Assembly: GCF_002900965.1 (NCBI RefSeq)
Contig: NZ_PJOM01000003.1
Span: 248,001-312,000, forward strand
DNA length: 64,000 bases
Direction of reading: 5' to 3'
Origin: Pseudotabrizicola formosa
GTDB taxonomy: Bacteria > Pseudomonadota > Alphaproteobacteria > Rhodobacterales > Rhodobacteraceae
This document shows positions 1 through 8,089 of the stretch, in pieces. The notes beneath the pieces were generated by a model. The model was given only the letters and a program-made list of their open reading frames with translations, had not been told where the DNA came from and did no database searches. How positions within the stretch are numbered: position 1 is the first letter of the stretch; every line of letters begins with the position of its first letter. The translations under genes and the position numbers were made by a program.

Positions 1-229
1 TGGCCATCATGCCGGGCAGATGGGCGGCCCCGCCCGCGCCTGCGATGATCACCTTGAGCCCGCGGCCCGCCGCCTCGCGCCCATAGGACCACAGCCGGTC
101 GGGCGTGCGGTGGGCACTGACGATCCGGGCTTCATAGCGGATGCCCAGCTCGTCAAGGATCAGGGCTGCTTCTTTCATCGTGGGCCAGTCGCTTTGCGAC
201 CCCATGATGAGTCCGACGTCAACGGCCAT
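1..229 (-). CDS. purE: N5-carboxyaminoimidazole ribonucleotide mutase, N-terminal part (cut by window edge)
   Basis: PurE moves the carboxyl group of N5-CAIR to give CAIR in cytosolic purine synthesis. The visible 76 codons run from [15 protein letters not shown] through the SAHRTPDRL segment to [14 protein letters not shown], the substrate-binding core of the family. The start is the ATG at 229 on the minus strand, preceded by a GGGGGAA ribosome site. The gene leaves the window at position 1, so its length and the usual following purK cannot be checked. The family assignment is firm from the SDW, SAHRTP and [10 protein letters not shown] motifs. Confidence 0.95.
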   Translation of the reverse strand, partial: MAVDVGLIMGSQSDWPTMKEAALILDELGIRYEARIVSAHRTPDRLWSYGREAAGRGLKVIIAGAGGAAHLPGMMA

Positions 230-316
230 GCGCGTTCCCCCGATTGATCCCTGCCTTGGCGCGATTACGACAGGATGCCGCCGGGGGCAAGTGTCGGGGG
301 GCCGGTGCCGGACGGA

Positions 317-535
317 TCAGGCGATGATATCGGGGATCAGCTGATCTTCGATCTTCACCATCTGGTCTTTCAGCGACAGCTTTTGCTTTTTCAACCGGCG
401 CAGGGTCAGCTGATCGGGGCGGCCGGTCGCTTCCAGCGCGTGGATCGCTTCGTCCAGATCCCGATGTTCACGCCGAAGCACTTCCAGCCGGATGCGGAGC
501 ATGTCTTCGAAGTTGAGTTCGCTGGGCGCGTTCAT
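317..535 (-). CDS. DUF465 (YdcH-like) small coiled-coil protein
   Basis: A 72-residue, highly charged, mostly helical protein. The C-terminal half has the pattern LRRLKKQKLSLKDQM typical of DUF465/YdcH proteins, which are short coiled coils of unknown function common in Alphaproteobacteria. There are no membrane segments or signal peptide, so it should be cytosolic. It reads towards purE with an 87-bp gap and may share its transcript. The ribosome site is weak (GCGAGA). Family membership is clear; no biochemical role can be given. Confidence 0.85.
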   Translation of the reverse strand: MNAPSELNFEDMLRIRLEVLRREHRDLDEAIHALEATGRPDQLTLRRLKKQKLSLKDQMVKIEDQLIPDIIA

Positions 536-707
536 GGGTCTCGCTTGCTGGGTTGCTTGCCGGAGGGGAGCTGAGTCGCGTCACATTCTGTGGATAGAAT
601 ATAAGGTGTCTTTGGCGTTACGGCAAAGACAATGGCAGGATTGGAATGGATTTTAGGGCGGCCCCGGGCTGGGCCCGGGCCGCAGGGCCGGGCCGGGGCG
701 CTGCACC

Positions 708-738
708 CTTGCACCCTGCCGCGGCCTTCCCCATATTT
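708..738 (+). promoter_or_regulatory. candidate RpoH (heat-shock) promoter of the first hsp20
   Basis: A CTTGCA box (708-713) and a CCCCATATTT box (729-738) are 15 bp apart, which fits the sigma-32 pattern CTTGAA / CCCCATNT. The site lies about 70 bp upstream of an Hsp20 gene, where such a promoter is expected. The -35 box is one base off consensus. GC-rich dyads just upstream (658-700) were not assigned a role. Confidence 0.5.
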
Positions 739-806
739 GATCAGATGCAGGTGCCAGTGACGGGCCTGCACCGCATAATGTCGCTTTTGCAAAGGGCATC
801 AGACAG

Positions 807-1220
807 ATGACGAAATTGAGTTTTGGCGCGCATCCGTTCCTGCTGGGGTTTGAACAGCTGGAGCGGCTGGTGGAGCGGACGGCAAAAACCGCGGGCGAGG
901 GCTATCCGCCATTCAACATCGAAGCCACGGCGGACAATGCCTATCGGATCACGCTGGCGGTGGCCGGGTTCCGCGAGGAGGATCTGGCCATAACGGTCGA
1001 GGACCGGCAGCTTGTGGTGCGCGGACGGCAGCCCGAAGACACACAAGACCGTGTGTTCCTGCATCGGGGCATTGCCGCGCGCGCCTTTCAGCGCAGCTTT
1101 GTACTGGCAGATGGTGTCGAGGTGGCAGGGGCCAGCATGGACCATGGCCTGTTGCACATTGATCTGAAACGATCGGTTCCGGATGCGGTGGTCCAGACCA
1201 TCCGTATTGGCCGCGGATAA
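807..1220 (+). CDS. Hsp20 / alpha-crystallin family small heat-shock chaperone
   Basis: A 137-residue small heat-shock protein expected to bind unfolding proteins in large cytosolic oligomers without using ATP. The alpha-crystallin domain spans roughly residues 35-125, with the PPFNIEATADNAYRI opening, the VAGF turn and the FLHRGIAARAFQRSF strand typical of IbpA-type bacterial Hsp20s. The C-terminus ends in IRIGRG. A DUF1150 gene follows 11 bp downstream, a pairing often seen in Rhodobacterales. A heat-shock-type promoter lies upstream. A second Hsp20 at 32332-32796 shares the same domain layout, so this genome has at least two paralogues. Confidence 0.93.
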   Translation: MTKLSFGAHPFLLGFEQLERLVERTAKTAGEGYPPFNIEATADNAYRITLAVAGFREEDLAITVEDRQLVVRGRQPEDTQDRVFLHRGIAARAFQRSFVLADGVEVAGASMDHGLLHIDLKRSVPDAVVQTIRIGRG

Positions 1221-1231
1221 GGAGAATGCAG

Positions 1232-1459
1232 ATGAACAGTCCTTTCAAAGGGGTTGCCGAGGCACAAAGCCCGATCGTCTACGTGCGCCCGGTCATGGTG
1301 GCCGATTTGCCCGATGACCTGCGCGAGCAGATTGGTGATGTCGAGACGGTGTATTCTGTGCACCGCCCGAATGGCGAGCGTCTGGCGCTGGTGCGCGACC
1401 GCAACCTGGCGTTTTCGCTGGCGCGGCAGAACGATCTGGCCCCGGTCAGCGCACATTAG
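1232..1459 (+). CDS. DUF1150 family protein, partner of Hsp20
   Basis: A 75-residue protein of the DUF1150 family, found almost only in Alphaproteobacteria and often next to Hsp20 genes. The sequence ends with the conserved RDRNLAFSLARQNDL segment. I chose the ATG at 1232 because AAGGAG (1219-1224) sits 7 bp upstream; an in-frame ATG at 1226 would be only 1 bp from it. It follows hsp20 closely, so the two are probably co-transcribed under heat shock. The function is unknown. Its stop codon overlaps the end of the convergent Hint-domain gene by 4 bp. Confidence 0.88.
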   Translation: MNSPFKGVAEAQSPIVYVRPVMVADLPDDLREQIGDVETVYSVHRPNGERLALVRDRNLAFSLARQNDLAPVSAH

Positions 1460-2154
1460 GGGATCTGCGGCTTGGCCGTCGCAGATCTGGTCCGTTGGGC
1501 GGCCATCGGGCGGCCCGCCTTGAGAAGATCTGGCGGCAGAGCCGGGCCGATCAGCGCTGGCAGGAGGCCTGCAAGATCGACGGGGCTGAGGATGGGGCGC
1601 GGAGCCGCGCCTTTTGGCTGGGGGTCGGCGCTGCCGGTTTCGGTCAACATGTCTTCGGCAAAGATCAGTTCGGCCCGGTCAAACACCAGATGGATATAGT
1701 CGACCCCCGCGCAGGGGGAGAGCCGGACCGTGGTGCCGTTGAGCAAATGGCGCGCCTCGACCATGACCTGCGGCGTGCCGGGCAGGGCAGTGGTGCGCGG
1801 GTCTGACAGCACGATGCGCTGATCCTGTGACAGGTGCAGATCGCGGCAGGTGCCGAAAGTGCCTGCCATGATCAGGACCGGCGCTGCGGCCCCGCGCCCG
1901 CCGATGCGACGGCGCAGCAGGCGGCGCAGGACGCGCGGGCCGTGATCGGCGGTCAGCACCAGGCTGCCGGGGGTCAGATCATCAATCCATATGGGGCCAT
2001 CCGGGGTGCGGATCTGCGTGCCGGCGACAAGGCTGCGGTAGGCGGGGGGCAAGGCCGGCGCAAAGCCGCGCGGGCGGAGCACAGGGGAAAGCACAGGGGA
2101 AAGCTCTGCGCCGCTGGCACCGGCAGGGATTGGGCCGCTGTCTGTCATCGCCAT
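1456..2154 (-). CDS. Hint-domain protein with altered catalytic residues
   Basis: About 232 residues with a Hint (hedgehog/intein) domain of the type abundant in Rhodobacterales. The region VAGTQIRTPDGPIWIDDL and the later LHLSQDQRIVLSD segment match the opening and the H-box region of Hint_2 proteins. Normal members start the domain with Cys and carry a SPxHR motif; here the Cys position appears to be Ser (YRSLVAGT) and the His is Gln (QDQR), so autoprocessing may be lost. I chose the ATG at 2154, which has AGGA 4-7 bp upstream; starts at 2181 and 2148 are possible. The real role of these proteins is unknown. Confidence 0.75.
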   Translation of the reverse strand: MAMTDSGPIPAGASGAELSPVLSPVLRPRGFAPALPPAYRSLVAGTQIRTPDGPIWIDDLTPGSLVLTADHGPRVLRRLLRRRIGGRGAAAPVLIMAGTFGTCRDLHLSQDQRIVLSDPRTTALPGTPQVMVEARHLLNGTTVRLSPCAGVDYIHLVFDRAELIFAEDMLTETGSADPQPKGAAPRPILSPVDLAGLLPALIGPALPPDLLKAGRPMAAQRTRSATAKPQIP

Positions 2155-2262
2155 GGTTCCTGCCGTTGCCGAGGAAATCATGGCACCAGCATCGCAGCGG
2201 CAGCTTTCGAACAGGTTAAGCTGCGCCGCCTCTGACCTTGCCGGAGGCGGCGCAGCTGTGGA

Positions 2263-3969
2263 TCAGGCGCGGATCAGGCCCAGCGATTCCAGTTTCAGGA
2301 TCACCTGATGGGCGCAGTGATCGACATCGGTGCCTTCGGTGTCGACCACCAGTTCGGCCTTGGTGGGGGCCTCATAAGGATCTGAAATGCCGGTGAATTC
2401 CTTGATCTTGCCTTCGCGCGCCAGTTTGTAGAGCCCCTTGCGGTCGCGGCGTTCGCATTCTTCGATGGAGGTTGCGACATGCACCTCGATGAAGGCGCCG
2501 AAGGCCTCGATCATCTCGCGCACGGCGCGGCGGGTGGCGGTATAGGGCGCGATCGGGGCGCAGATCGCGATGCCGCCGTTCTTGGTGATTTCCGACGCCA
2601 CATAGCCGATGCGCTTGATGTTGATGTCGCGGTGTTCCTTGCTGAACCCCAGTTCCGAGGACAGGTGTTTGCGCACCACATCGCCATCCAAGAGCGTGAC
2701 CGGACGGCCGCCCATTTCCATCAGCTTGACCATCAGCGCATTGGCGATGGTGGATTTGCCTGAGCCCGACAGGCCGGTGAAGAAGACGGTGAAGCCCTGT
2801 TGCGCGCGGGGCGGCGAGGTGCGGCGGAGTTCGCGCACCACTTCGGGGAAGCTGAACCATTCGGGGATGTCGATGCCTTCGCGCAGGCGGCGGCGCAGTT
2901 CGGTGCCCGAGATATCCAGAACGGTGGTGTTTTCCGGCACTTCGTTGGCGGGGTAGTATTGCGCCTTTTCCTGCACATAGACCATGTGTTTGAAATCGAC
3001 CATCTCGATGCCGATCTCGCTCGCATGCTGGGCGAACAGGGTCTGCGCGTCATAGGGGCCGTAGAAATCCTGCCCGGCAGAGTTCTTGCCCGGCCCGGCA
3101 TGATCGCGCCCGACGATGAAATGGGTGCAGCCGTGGTTTTTGCGGATAATGCCATGCCACACGGCCTCACGCGGGCCGGCCATGCGCATGGCGAGGTTGA
3201 GAAGGCTCATGGTGGTGGTGGATTGCGGGTATTTGTCCAGCACCGCCTCGTAGCACCGCACGCGGGTGAAATGGTCCACATCGCCCGGCTTGGTCATGCC
3301 GACGACGGGGTGGATCAGCAGGTTGGCCTGGGCCTCGCGCGCGGCGCGGAAGGTGAGTTCCTGATGCGCGCGGTGCAGCGGGTTGCGGGTCTGGAAGGCC
3401 ACGACCTTGCGCCAGCCCATCTTGCGGAAGAAGGCGCGCAACTCATTGGGCGTGTCGCGGCGGCCTTTGAAATCGTAATGCACCGGCTGCTGGATGCCGG
3501 TGATCGGGCCGCCCAGATAGACGCGGCCCGCCTGATTGTGCAGGTAGTTCACCGCCGGATGGGCCAGATCGTCGGCACCAAAGACCTTTTCCGCCTCCAG
3601 CGCCTTGTTGGGCAGCCATTTGTCGGTGACCGACAGGATGGCAAGGATCACGCCTTCCTGGTCGCGCAGCGCGATGTCCTGCCCCGGTTCGATGGTTTCG
3701 GCGAATTTTTCGTTTACATCCAGCGTGATCGGGATCGGGAACAGCGCCCCGCTGGCGGTGCGCATGGTTTCCACCACGCTGTCGTAATCGGCTTCCGACA
3801 TGAAGCCCTTGAGCGGGTTGAAGCCGCCGTTCATCAGGAGTTCCAGATCGCAGATCTGACGCGCGGTCATATCCCAGGATGGCAGGTTGCCCGCCTCGGC
3901 CTTCAGTTTCTGGGCGGAGTCGTAGGAGACATAAAGCTCTGGAATCGGGGCAAGGTTGGGAAGCGACAT
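2263..3969 (-). CDS. bifunctional sulfate adenylyltransferase / adenylylsulfate kinase
   Basis: A 568-residue fusion carrying out the first two steps of sulfate assimilation: ATP + sulfate to APS, then APS to PAPS. The N-terminal ATP sulfurylase (about residues 1-385) has the QTRNPLHRAH nucleotide motif at 193-202, HPVVGMTKPGD near 220-230 and the GRDHAGPG loop near 287-294. The C-terminal APS kinase has the P-loop GLSGSGKST at 399-407. The start at 3969 is supported by AAAGG upstream and by the usual N-terminus MSLPNLAPIPELYVSYDSA. The gene stands alone, with a 290-bp upstream region. Fused Sat/CysC enzymes are common in this order. Confidence 0.95.
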   Translation of the reverse strand: MSLPNLAPIPELYVSYDSAQKLKAEAGNLPSWDMTARQICDLELLMNGGFNPLKGFMSEADYDSVVETMRTASGALFPIPITLDVNEKFAETIEPGQDIALRDQEGVILAILSVTDKWLPNKALEAEKVFGADDLAHPAVNYLHNQAGRVYLGGPITGIQQPVHYDFKGRRDTPNELRAFFRKMGWRKVVAFQTRNPLHRAHQELTFRAAREAQANLLIHPVVGMTKPGDVDHFTRVRCYEAVLDKYPQSTTTMSLLNLAMRMAGPREAVWHGIIRKNHGCTHFIVGRDHAGPGKNSAGQDFYGPYDAQTLFAQHASEIGIEMVDFKHMVYVQEKAQYYPANEVPENTTVLDISGTELRRRLREGIDIPEWFSFPEVVRELRRTSPPRAQQGFTVFFTGLSGSGKSTIANALMVKLMEMGGRPVTLLDGDVVRKHLSSELGFSKEHRDINIKRIGYVASEITKNGGIAICAPIAPYTATRRAVREMIEAFGAFIEVHVATSIEECERRDRKGLYKLAREGKIKEFTGISDPYEAPTKAELVVDTEGTDVDHCAHQVILKLESLGLIRA

Positions 3970-4259
3970 CGGATACGGGCCTTTCACATGCACAGCCGGG
4001 CGAGGGCATAGCCTCGTCATTCGCGCGGGGCTGTAGCGTGCGAATGCGGCTGAATTCAAGCGAAACAGGGGGTTTGCCGCAAACGAGGGCGGAAATGCTG
4101 CATCCGCGCCGCAAAGCGGAAGCCTTTCCGCATTGCGCGTGCGTCCCGGTGATTTCGTTCACGCGGGGGGGCCGCCGCGGCGCACCCCCCCGGCGCATAG
4201 GGAACCCACGCGGCGGTGGGGCGTTTTTGTCAGGAGATATGTTCAAAAGGAGATTCAGA

Positions 4260-4826
4260 ATGACCGCACAAGACAAGCACACCTTTCATGCCGATGATTT
4301 GCGTCTTCTGGATCAGGATGAGGCGAAGCTGGTTGAAACCGCGCGGCGCAGCGATCTGCAGCAGATCGGCCAGTCAGAGTTGAACGACACGTTGCAGCGC
4401 CTGCGCGACCGGCGCGACCGGGCGCGCGAGATTGCCAACCGTCAGCGCCGCGAAGCGCGGGGCAAGGCGGACCCGGCGGGGGTGGCCCCGGCCACCCAGA
4501 ACGCGGGTAGCGAAGGCAAGGCACGGGTCTTGGGTCTTGCGCTGGAGCTTGTGACGCAAGAACGCCAGCGCCGGGCCGGAGGCGCTGCCGAGGCAGAGGC
4601 TGGCGAGAGCCAAGCGGATCTGGCTGAAAAAGCGATGGACCTGAAGCAGTCGGGGGCGCAGACCAACGCCATGCTGGAAGACGGAGGTCCGCTGCACCCC
4701 GAAGACCCCGAGGCCGATCCCGGCAAGGGGGCGATGGCAGACAAGGCGCGCAACATTGCACCGTCTGGCGCGCTGGACCATGGTGGCGAGCTGCCCTCGC
4801 GTGAGCGGTCGCGCACCCGGTACTAG
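4260..4826 (+). CDS. hydrophilic protein of unknown function, probably disordered
   Basis: A 188-residue protein very rich in Glu, Arg, Asp, Ala and Gln with no hydrophobic segment. The first half (to about residue 60) looks like a charged helix with repeated Arg/Asp pairs; the rest looks disordered, ending in SRERSRTRY. I do not recognise a domain. The start at 4260 has a strong AAAAGGAG site 6 bp upstream; an in-frame ATG at 4239 is less likely. A GC-rich dyad and a CCCAC/GTGGG hairpin with TTTTT (4205-4228) lie just upstream. It converges with trxB, 8 bp away. A stress-related or LEA-like role is only a guess. Confidence 0.7.
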   Translation: MTAQDKHTFHADDLRLLDQDEAKLVETARRSDLQQIGQSELNDTLQRLRDRRDRAREIANRQRREARGKADPAGVAPATQNAGSEGKARVLGLALELVTQERQRRAGGAAEAEAGESQADLAEKAMDLKQSGAQTNAMLEDGGPLHPEDPEADPGKGAMADKARNIAPSGALDHGGELPSRERSRTRY

Positions 4827-4834
4827 GCGCGCGC

Positions 4835-5797
4835 CTACTCGGCGGCTTTCAACACCGAGTCCTGGGCGGCGAGGAATTTTTCGGCGTCCAGAGCTGCCAT
4901 GCAGCCCATGCCGGCGCTGGTGACCGCCTGACGATAGATATGGTCGGTCAGGTCGCCCGCCGCGAAGACGCCCGGAATGCTGGTGCGGGTGCTGCCGGGT
5001 TCCACGGTGACATAGCCACCCGAATGCAGCGCGAGCTGATCTTTGACCAGTTCGGAGGCCGGGGCGTGGCCGATGGCGACAAAGAAGCCGTGGCACGGCA
5101 CGTCTTTTTCCTCCCCCGTCAGCAGATTGCGGGTGCGCACGGCGGTGACGGACAGGGGCGCATCATCGCCCAGGATCTCGGTCACCTCGGAATTCCACAG
5201 CATTTCGATCTTGGGGTGCTTGAACAGGCGGTCCTGCATGATCTTTTCGGCGCGCAATGAGTCGCGGCGGTGGATCAGCGTGACCTTGGTGGCAAAATTG
5301 GTGAGAAACAGCGCCTCTTCCACGGCGGTATTACCGCCGCCGATCACCACCACCTCTTTGCCGCGATAGAAGAACCCGTCACAGGTGGCGCAGGCCGACA
5401 CGCCAAAGCCCTTGAATTTTTCCTCGGATGGCAGGCCCAGCCATTTGGCCTGCGCGCCGGTGGCGAGGATCACGGCATCGGCGGTATAGGTGGTGCCGGA
5501 ATCGGCGCTTGCCACGAAGGGGCGGCGGCTGAGGTCGAGCGAGGTGATGTAATCGCTGATGATCTCTGCCCCCATGGCCTGCGCATGATCCTGCATCCGC
5601 ACCATCAGATCGGGGCCCTGCACATGGGTGTCACCGGGCCAGTTTTCCACCTCGGTGGTGATGGTCAGCTGGCCGCCCGGTTGCAGGCCCTGCACCAGAA
5701 TGGGGTTGAGCATGGCACGGGCCGAATACACCGCCGCCGTATAACCTGCCGGGCCTGAGCCGATGATCAGAACGCGTGTATGCCGTGTATTGCCCAT
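4835..5797 (-). CDS. trxB: thioredoxin-disulfide reductase
   Basis: A 320-residue FAD enzyme that passes electrons from NADPH to thioredoxin in the cytosol. It has the FAD-binding GSGPAG at 13-18, the redox-active C136-A-T-C139 followed by DG, the NADPH-binding [10 protein letters not shown] motif near 153-162, and the C-terminal [13 protein letters not shown] motif. I chose the start at 5797 (MGNTRHTR) because GAGGGCACC precedes it; an upstream in-frame ATG at 5818 lacks a ribosome site. It is divergent from an Lrp-family regulator, an arrangement that suggests, but does not prove, shared control. Confidence 0.97.
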   Translation of the reverse strand: MGNTRHTRVLIIGSGPAGYTAAVYSARAMLNPILVQGLQPGGQLTITTEVENWPGDTHVQGPDLMVRMQDHAQAMGAEIISDYITSLDLSRRPFVASADSGTTYTADAVILATGAQAKWLGLPSEEKFKGFGVSACATCDGFFYRGKEVVVIGGGNTAVEEALFLTNFATKVTLIHRRDSLRAEKIMQDRLFKHPKIEMLWNSEVTEILGDDAPLSVTAVRTRNLLTGEEKDVPCHGFFVAIGHAPASELVKDQLALHSGGYVTVEPGSTRTSIPGVFAAGDLTDHIYRQAVTSAGMGCMAALDAEKFLAAQDSVLKAAE

Positions 5798-5927
5798 GGT
5801 GCCCTCATCCGGTTTCATGCGCGATTGATATAGGCGGTTGCGGGCGGGGCGGAAACCCCCTGCGATGCGGCGGCGGATCTGCAGAATTGTGCTGGCAGAG
5901 GGTGGGTTGGCGAAATATTCCTGCGCG

Positions 5928-5970
5928 ATGTTGAAACATTGTTGCGCGGAAGACAGGGCGGCCCTAGATA
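5928..5970 (+). promoter_or_regulatory. candidate promoter and operator of the Lrp-family gene
   Basis: TTGCGC (5942-5947) and TAGATA (5965-5970) are 17 bp apart and would start a transcript about 15 bp before the regulator gene. Directly upstream is the perfect dyad ATGTT-GA-AACAT (5928-5939), well placed for autoregulation by the Lrp protein or control by another factor. The site also lies upstream of trxB in the other direction. Confidence 0.45.
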
Positions 5971-5990
5971 GGCGCAAAAAGGAGCGCCCC

Positions 5991-6491
5991 ATGGCTGTGT
6001 CAAAGCTTGATCCGATCGACCGTCAGATTCTGGCGGAATTGCAGGCTGACGGGCGGATGACCAATGTGGAACTGGCCAAGCGGGTGGGCATTTCGGCGCC
6101 GCCCTGCCTGCGCCGGGTGCGCACGCTGGAAGAGGCGGGCTATATCAAGGGCTATCATGCCGATATCGACGCCCGCGAGTTGGGGTTTGAGGTGCAGGTC
6201 TTTGCCATGGTGCGGCTGCAAAGCCAGGCCGAGGCGGATCTGGCGACGTTCGAGGCGCGCTGCCGCGCCTGGCCGCTGGTGCGCGAGTGCCACATGCTGA
6301 ATGGCGAGATCGACTTTATCCTGAAATGCGTGGCATCGGATCTGTCATCGTTCCAGAGCTTTCTGACCGGCGATCTGCTGAAGGCCGAGAACGTGGCCAA
6401 TGTGAAAACCAGTCTGGTGATCCGCTGCGCCAAGGATGACCCCGGTGTGCCGTTCGATGTGCTGGAAGAGCGGCTGGCCAGAACGGCCTGA
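5991..6491 (+). CDS. Lrp/AsnC family transcriptional regulator
   Basis: A 166-residue regulator with an N-terminal winged helix-turn-helix (about residues 8-60, starting [17 protein letters not shown] and including the [12 protein letters not shown] recognition region) and a C-terminal RAM ligand-binding and oligomerisation domain. Such proteins bind DNA as dimers to octamers and sense amino acids or related small molecules. AAAAGGAG precedes the ATG at 5991. It is divergent from trxB with a 193-bp gap, making trxB a plausible target. The ligand cannot be read from sequence. Confidence 0.93.
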   Translation: MAVSKLDPIDRQILAELQADGRMTNVELAKRVGISAPPCLRRVRTLEEAGYIKGYHADIDARELGFEVQVFAMVRLQSQAEADLATFEARCRAWPLVRECHMLNGEIDFILKCVASDLSSFQSFLTGDLLKAENVANVKTSLVIRCAKDDPGVPFDVLEERLARTA

Positions 6492-6503
6492 GCGCCGATG
6501 ACA

Positions 6504-6557
6504 GGGCCTGCCGAGCGACACCTGCCGAGCGACACCTGCCGAGCGACAGAGGCCCTG
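6504..6557 (+). repeat. three 14-bp tandem repeats inside a short inverted repeat
   Basis: The unit CTGCCGAGCGACAC occurs three times head to tail (6509-6522, 6523-6536, 6537-6549, the last one trimmed). The array is bracketed by AGGGCCT (6504-6510) and its reverse complement AGGCCCT (6551-6557), so a transcript could loop the repeats out. It lies 12 bp after the stop codon of the Lrp gene. Confidence 0.85.
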
Positions 6558-6703
6558 AACGCAAAAAGCGGCCCCGTTAGTGTGCCAGAGGAGCACCGGG
6601 ACCGCTTTTGCCAAAGCAACGACCGTTCTGGCTTCGCTGCCCCCGCAAGTTGCGCGGGTCTTACATCGTGCGCCAGTCCACCATTTCGATGGTAAATCGC
6701 TAT
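6558..6703 (-). ncRNA. candidate small RNA between lrp and the 48-residue ORF
   Basis: On the minus strand TTGACG (plus 6733-6738) and CATGTT (plus 6710-6715) are 17 bp apart, giving a start near 6703. About 100 bp further is a stem (6571-6577 pairing with 6597-6604) whose minus-strand copy ends in CCGCTTTTTGCG, a good intrinsic terminator. The roughly 145-nt product would fold into small hairpins (CCAT-cgaa-ATGG; CCCGC-gcaactt-GCGGG). I found no credible ORF; the only short frame is MVDWRTM. The plus-strand copy of the terminator stem could also end lrp. I do not match it to a known RNA family. Confidence 0.4.
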
Positions 6704-6883
6704 GGTCGGAACATGGCGAAAATCCGGCGCTTCGTCAAAGTTTTTCTGTCATTGGCCGTTATTTTTCATCAGTCGGCGGCAATGCCCCGGATTGTTGAGC
6801 TTCGGGCAACAAAAACCGGTCAATTGTGGTGGGAAAAAGACCTTTGGCTGTTCCGTGCAATCCTGCCCGGCGCACAAATGCAA

Positions 6884-6908
6884 ACGGGCCGCGCATTGCG
6901 CGGCCCGT
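6884..6908 (-). terminator. strong hairpin downstream of the 48-residue ORF
   Basis: ACGGGCCGCGC (6884-6894) and GCGCGGCCCGT (6898-6908) form an 11-bp perfect stem with a 3-nt loop. It lies 20 bp beyond the minus-strand stop at 6929. The following minus-strand bases are TTTG, a weak U-tract, so termination is probable but not certain. Confidence 0.6.
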
Positions 6909-6928
6909 GTGTTTGAAACTCGATTCGG

Positions 6929-7075
6929 TCAGCGTGCGGCTTGCGCCCGGGTAGGGGTGGGGAGTGTCTTCAGCGCCTGCGGTTTGCGGCGCACCCCGCG
7001 CGCCCAGGGCAGAGCGATCTGCGGATCAAGGCTGGCGGCGATTGCGGATTTCAGCCAACGGCGGTCTTTTTTCAT
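6929..7075 (-). CDS. small basic protein of unknown function (48 residues)
   Basis: A 48-residue basic ORF starting MKKDRRWLKSAIAASLD and containing PQIALPWARGVRRK. From memory, very similar short proteins with the core RRWLKSAIAA...ALPWARG occur widely in Rhodobacterales, but I cannot run a search here. AAGGGA lies 7 bp upstream of the ATG at 7075, and a strong hairpin follows the stop, so it looks like a complete monocistronic gene. There is no signal peptide or membrane segment; a nucleic-acid or membrane-surface contact would suit its charge, but this is speculation. Confidence 0.7.
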   Translation of the reverse strand: MKKDRRWLKSAIAASLDPQIALPWARGVRRKPQALKTLPTPTRAQAAR

Positions 7076-7332
7076 GGCAGGGTCCCTTGGTCCTTGAAGC
7101 ACTGTCTCTGGGGCATAGTCTGGCCCGGGTTTGGGGCGGGGACGCGGCGTGATCTGTGTAAGATTGTGGTCAGGCGGATGCAGGGGCTGGGCGGTCCTGC
7201 TGCGGGGTCTGACGTGTTATCTGATTGATATGGCAGAATTTAGCGGCAATTCGGCGGAGTGGCAGATCCGTGTTTCCGGATCTTGCCCCCATTGATGCCA
7301 TATTCCGGCCCCGGACCCTGCGCCAGCGGGGG

Positions 7333-8085
7333 CTACAGCCGGATCGCCGATATCAGCCGGCCATAGTCGGCCTCGCCGGCATGGGTGGTGCGTCGGAAGG
7401 AAAAGAATCGCTCGGCATCGTGATAGGTGCAGTGCCGGGTCCATTCGGCATGGCCCACACCGGCCTGGCGCAGGCGGTGCAGCCCGTATCCGGGCAGGTC
7501 AAACACCATCCGGTCGCCGCTGCCATTCGCAAAGAAGCGGCTGTTGTCGGGATCCTCGGCGATGAAACTGTCAAAGAACTCTGGCCCGACCTCATAGGCG
7601 CGCTGGCTGATGCAGGGGCCGATCACGGCGGAGATGTTGGCGCGCGTGGCACCCAAAGCCTCCATCGCGTCAAGGGTTGCCTCCAGCACCCCGCCCATGG
7701 CCCCGCGCCAGCCGGCATGGGCCGCGCCGATCACCTGCGCGCGCGAATCTGCAAACAGCACCGGCTGGCAATCGGCGGCCAGCACGGACAGGGCCACGCC
7801 GGGGGTGGCGGTCACCAGCGCATCGGCATGCGGGCGCACCGGCAAGGGGCCGGTCACGGTGACGACATCGGCCGAATGCACCTGATGCACGCCGACGAGG
7901 TGATCGAGCGGCACATCCAGGCTTGCCGCCACCCTGGCGCGGTTGATGGCCACCGCATCCGACAGATCACTGGACCCTGCGCCGCAGTTCAGCCCGGCGA
8001 AGATGCCCGAAGAGGCCCCGCCCTTGCGGGTGAAGAAGCCGTGCCGGACGGTCAGCGCGTCGGAGGTGATGGGGGCCAGGGTCAT
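7333..8085 (-). CDS. pgeF: PgeF/YfiH family protein (peptidoglycan editing factor, laccase-domain)
   Basis: A 250-residue protein of the YfiH/LACC1 family. E. coli YfiH removes misincorporated residues from UDP-MurNAc peptide precursors, and homologues show purine nucleoside phosphorylase or oxidase activity. The conserved metal-site segments are present: VHQVHSADV, AADCQPVLFAD and AAHAGWRGAMGGV, followed by IGPCISQRAYEVG. It starts at 8085, 4 bp after the midA stop, and is the last gene of lgt-midA-pgeF. The length is normal. A weak inverted repeat at 7265-7288 may terminate the operon. Confidence 0.9.
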   Translation of the reverse strand: MTLAPITSDALTVRHGFFTRKGGASSGIFAGLNCGAGSSDLSDAVAINRARVAASLDVPLDHLVGVHQVHSADVVTVTGPLPVRPHADALVTATPGVALSVLAADCQPVLFADSRAQVIGAAHAGWRGAMGGVLEATLDAMEALGATRANISAVIGPCISQRAYEVGPEFFDSFIAEDPDNSRFFANGSGDRMVFDLPGYGLHRLRQAGVGHAEWTRHCTYHDAERFFSFRRTTHAGEADYGRLISAIRL

Positions 8086-8089
8086 GGGG

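Noticed and set aside
2800-4011. 403-residue plus-strand frame opposite sat/cysC
   Set aside because: Antisense shadow of a gene with unmistakable ATP sulfurylase and APS kinase motifs.
4128-4230. GC-rich dyad and a CCCAC/GTGGG hairpin with TTTTT upstream of the gene at 4260, as a terminator or small RNA
   Set aside because: Nothing plus-strand lies upstream to terminate, the stem is only 5 bp, and no promoter pair could be defended.
6608-6916. 102-residue plus-strand ORF with a hydrophobic start after MAKIRRF
   Set aside because: No ribosome site, no recognisable domain, AT-rich codon use, and it runs through the hairpin that follows the 48-residue gene.
7265-7288. AGATCCG...CGGATCT inverted repeat as terminator of lgt-midA-pgeF
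   Set aside because: The stem is short and lacks a U-tract; mentioned only under pgeF.
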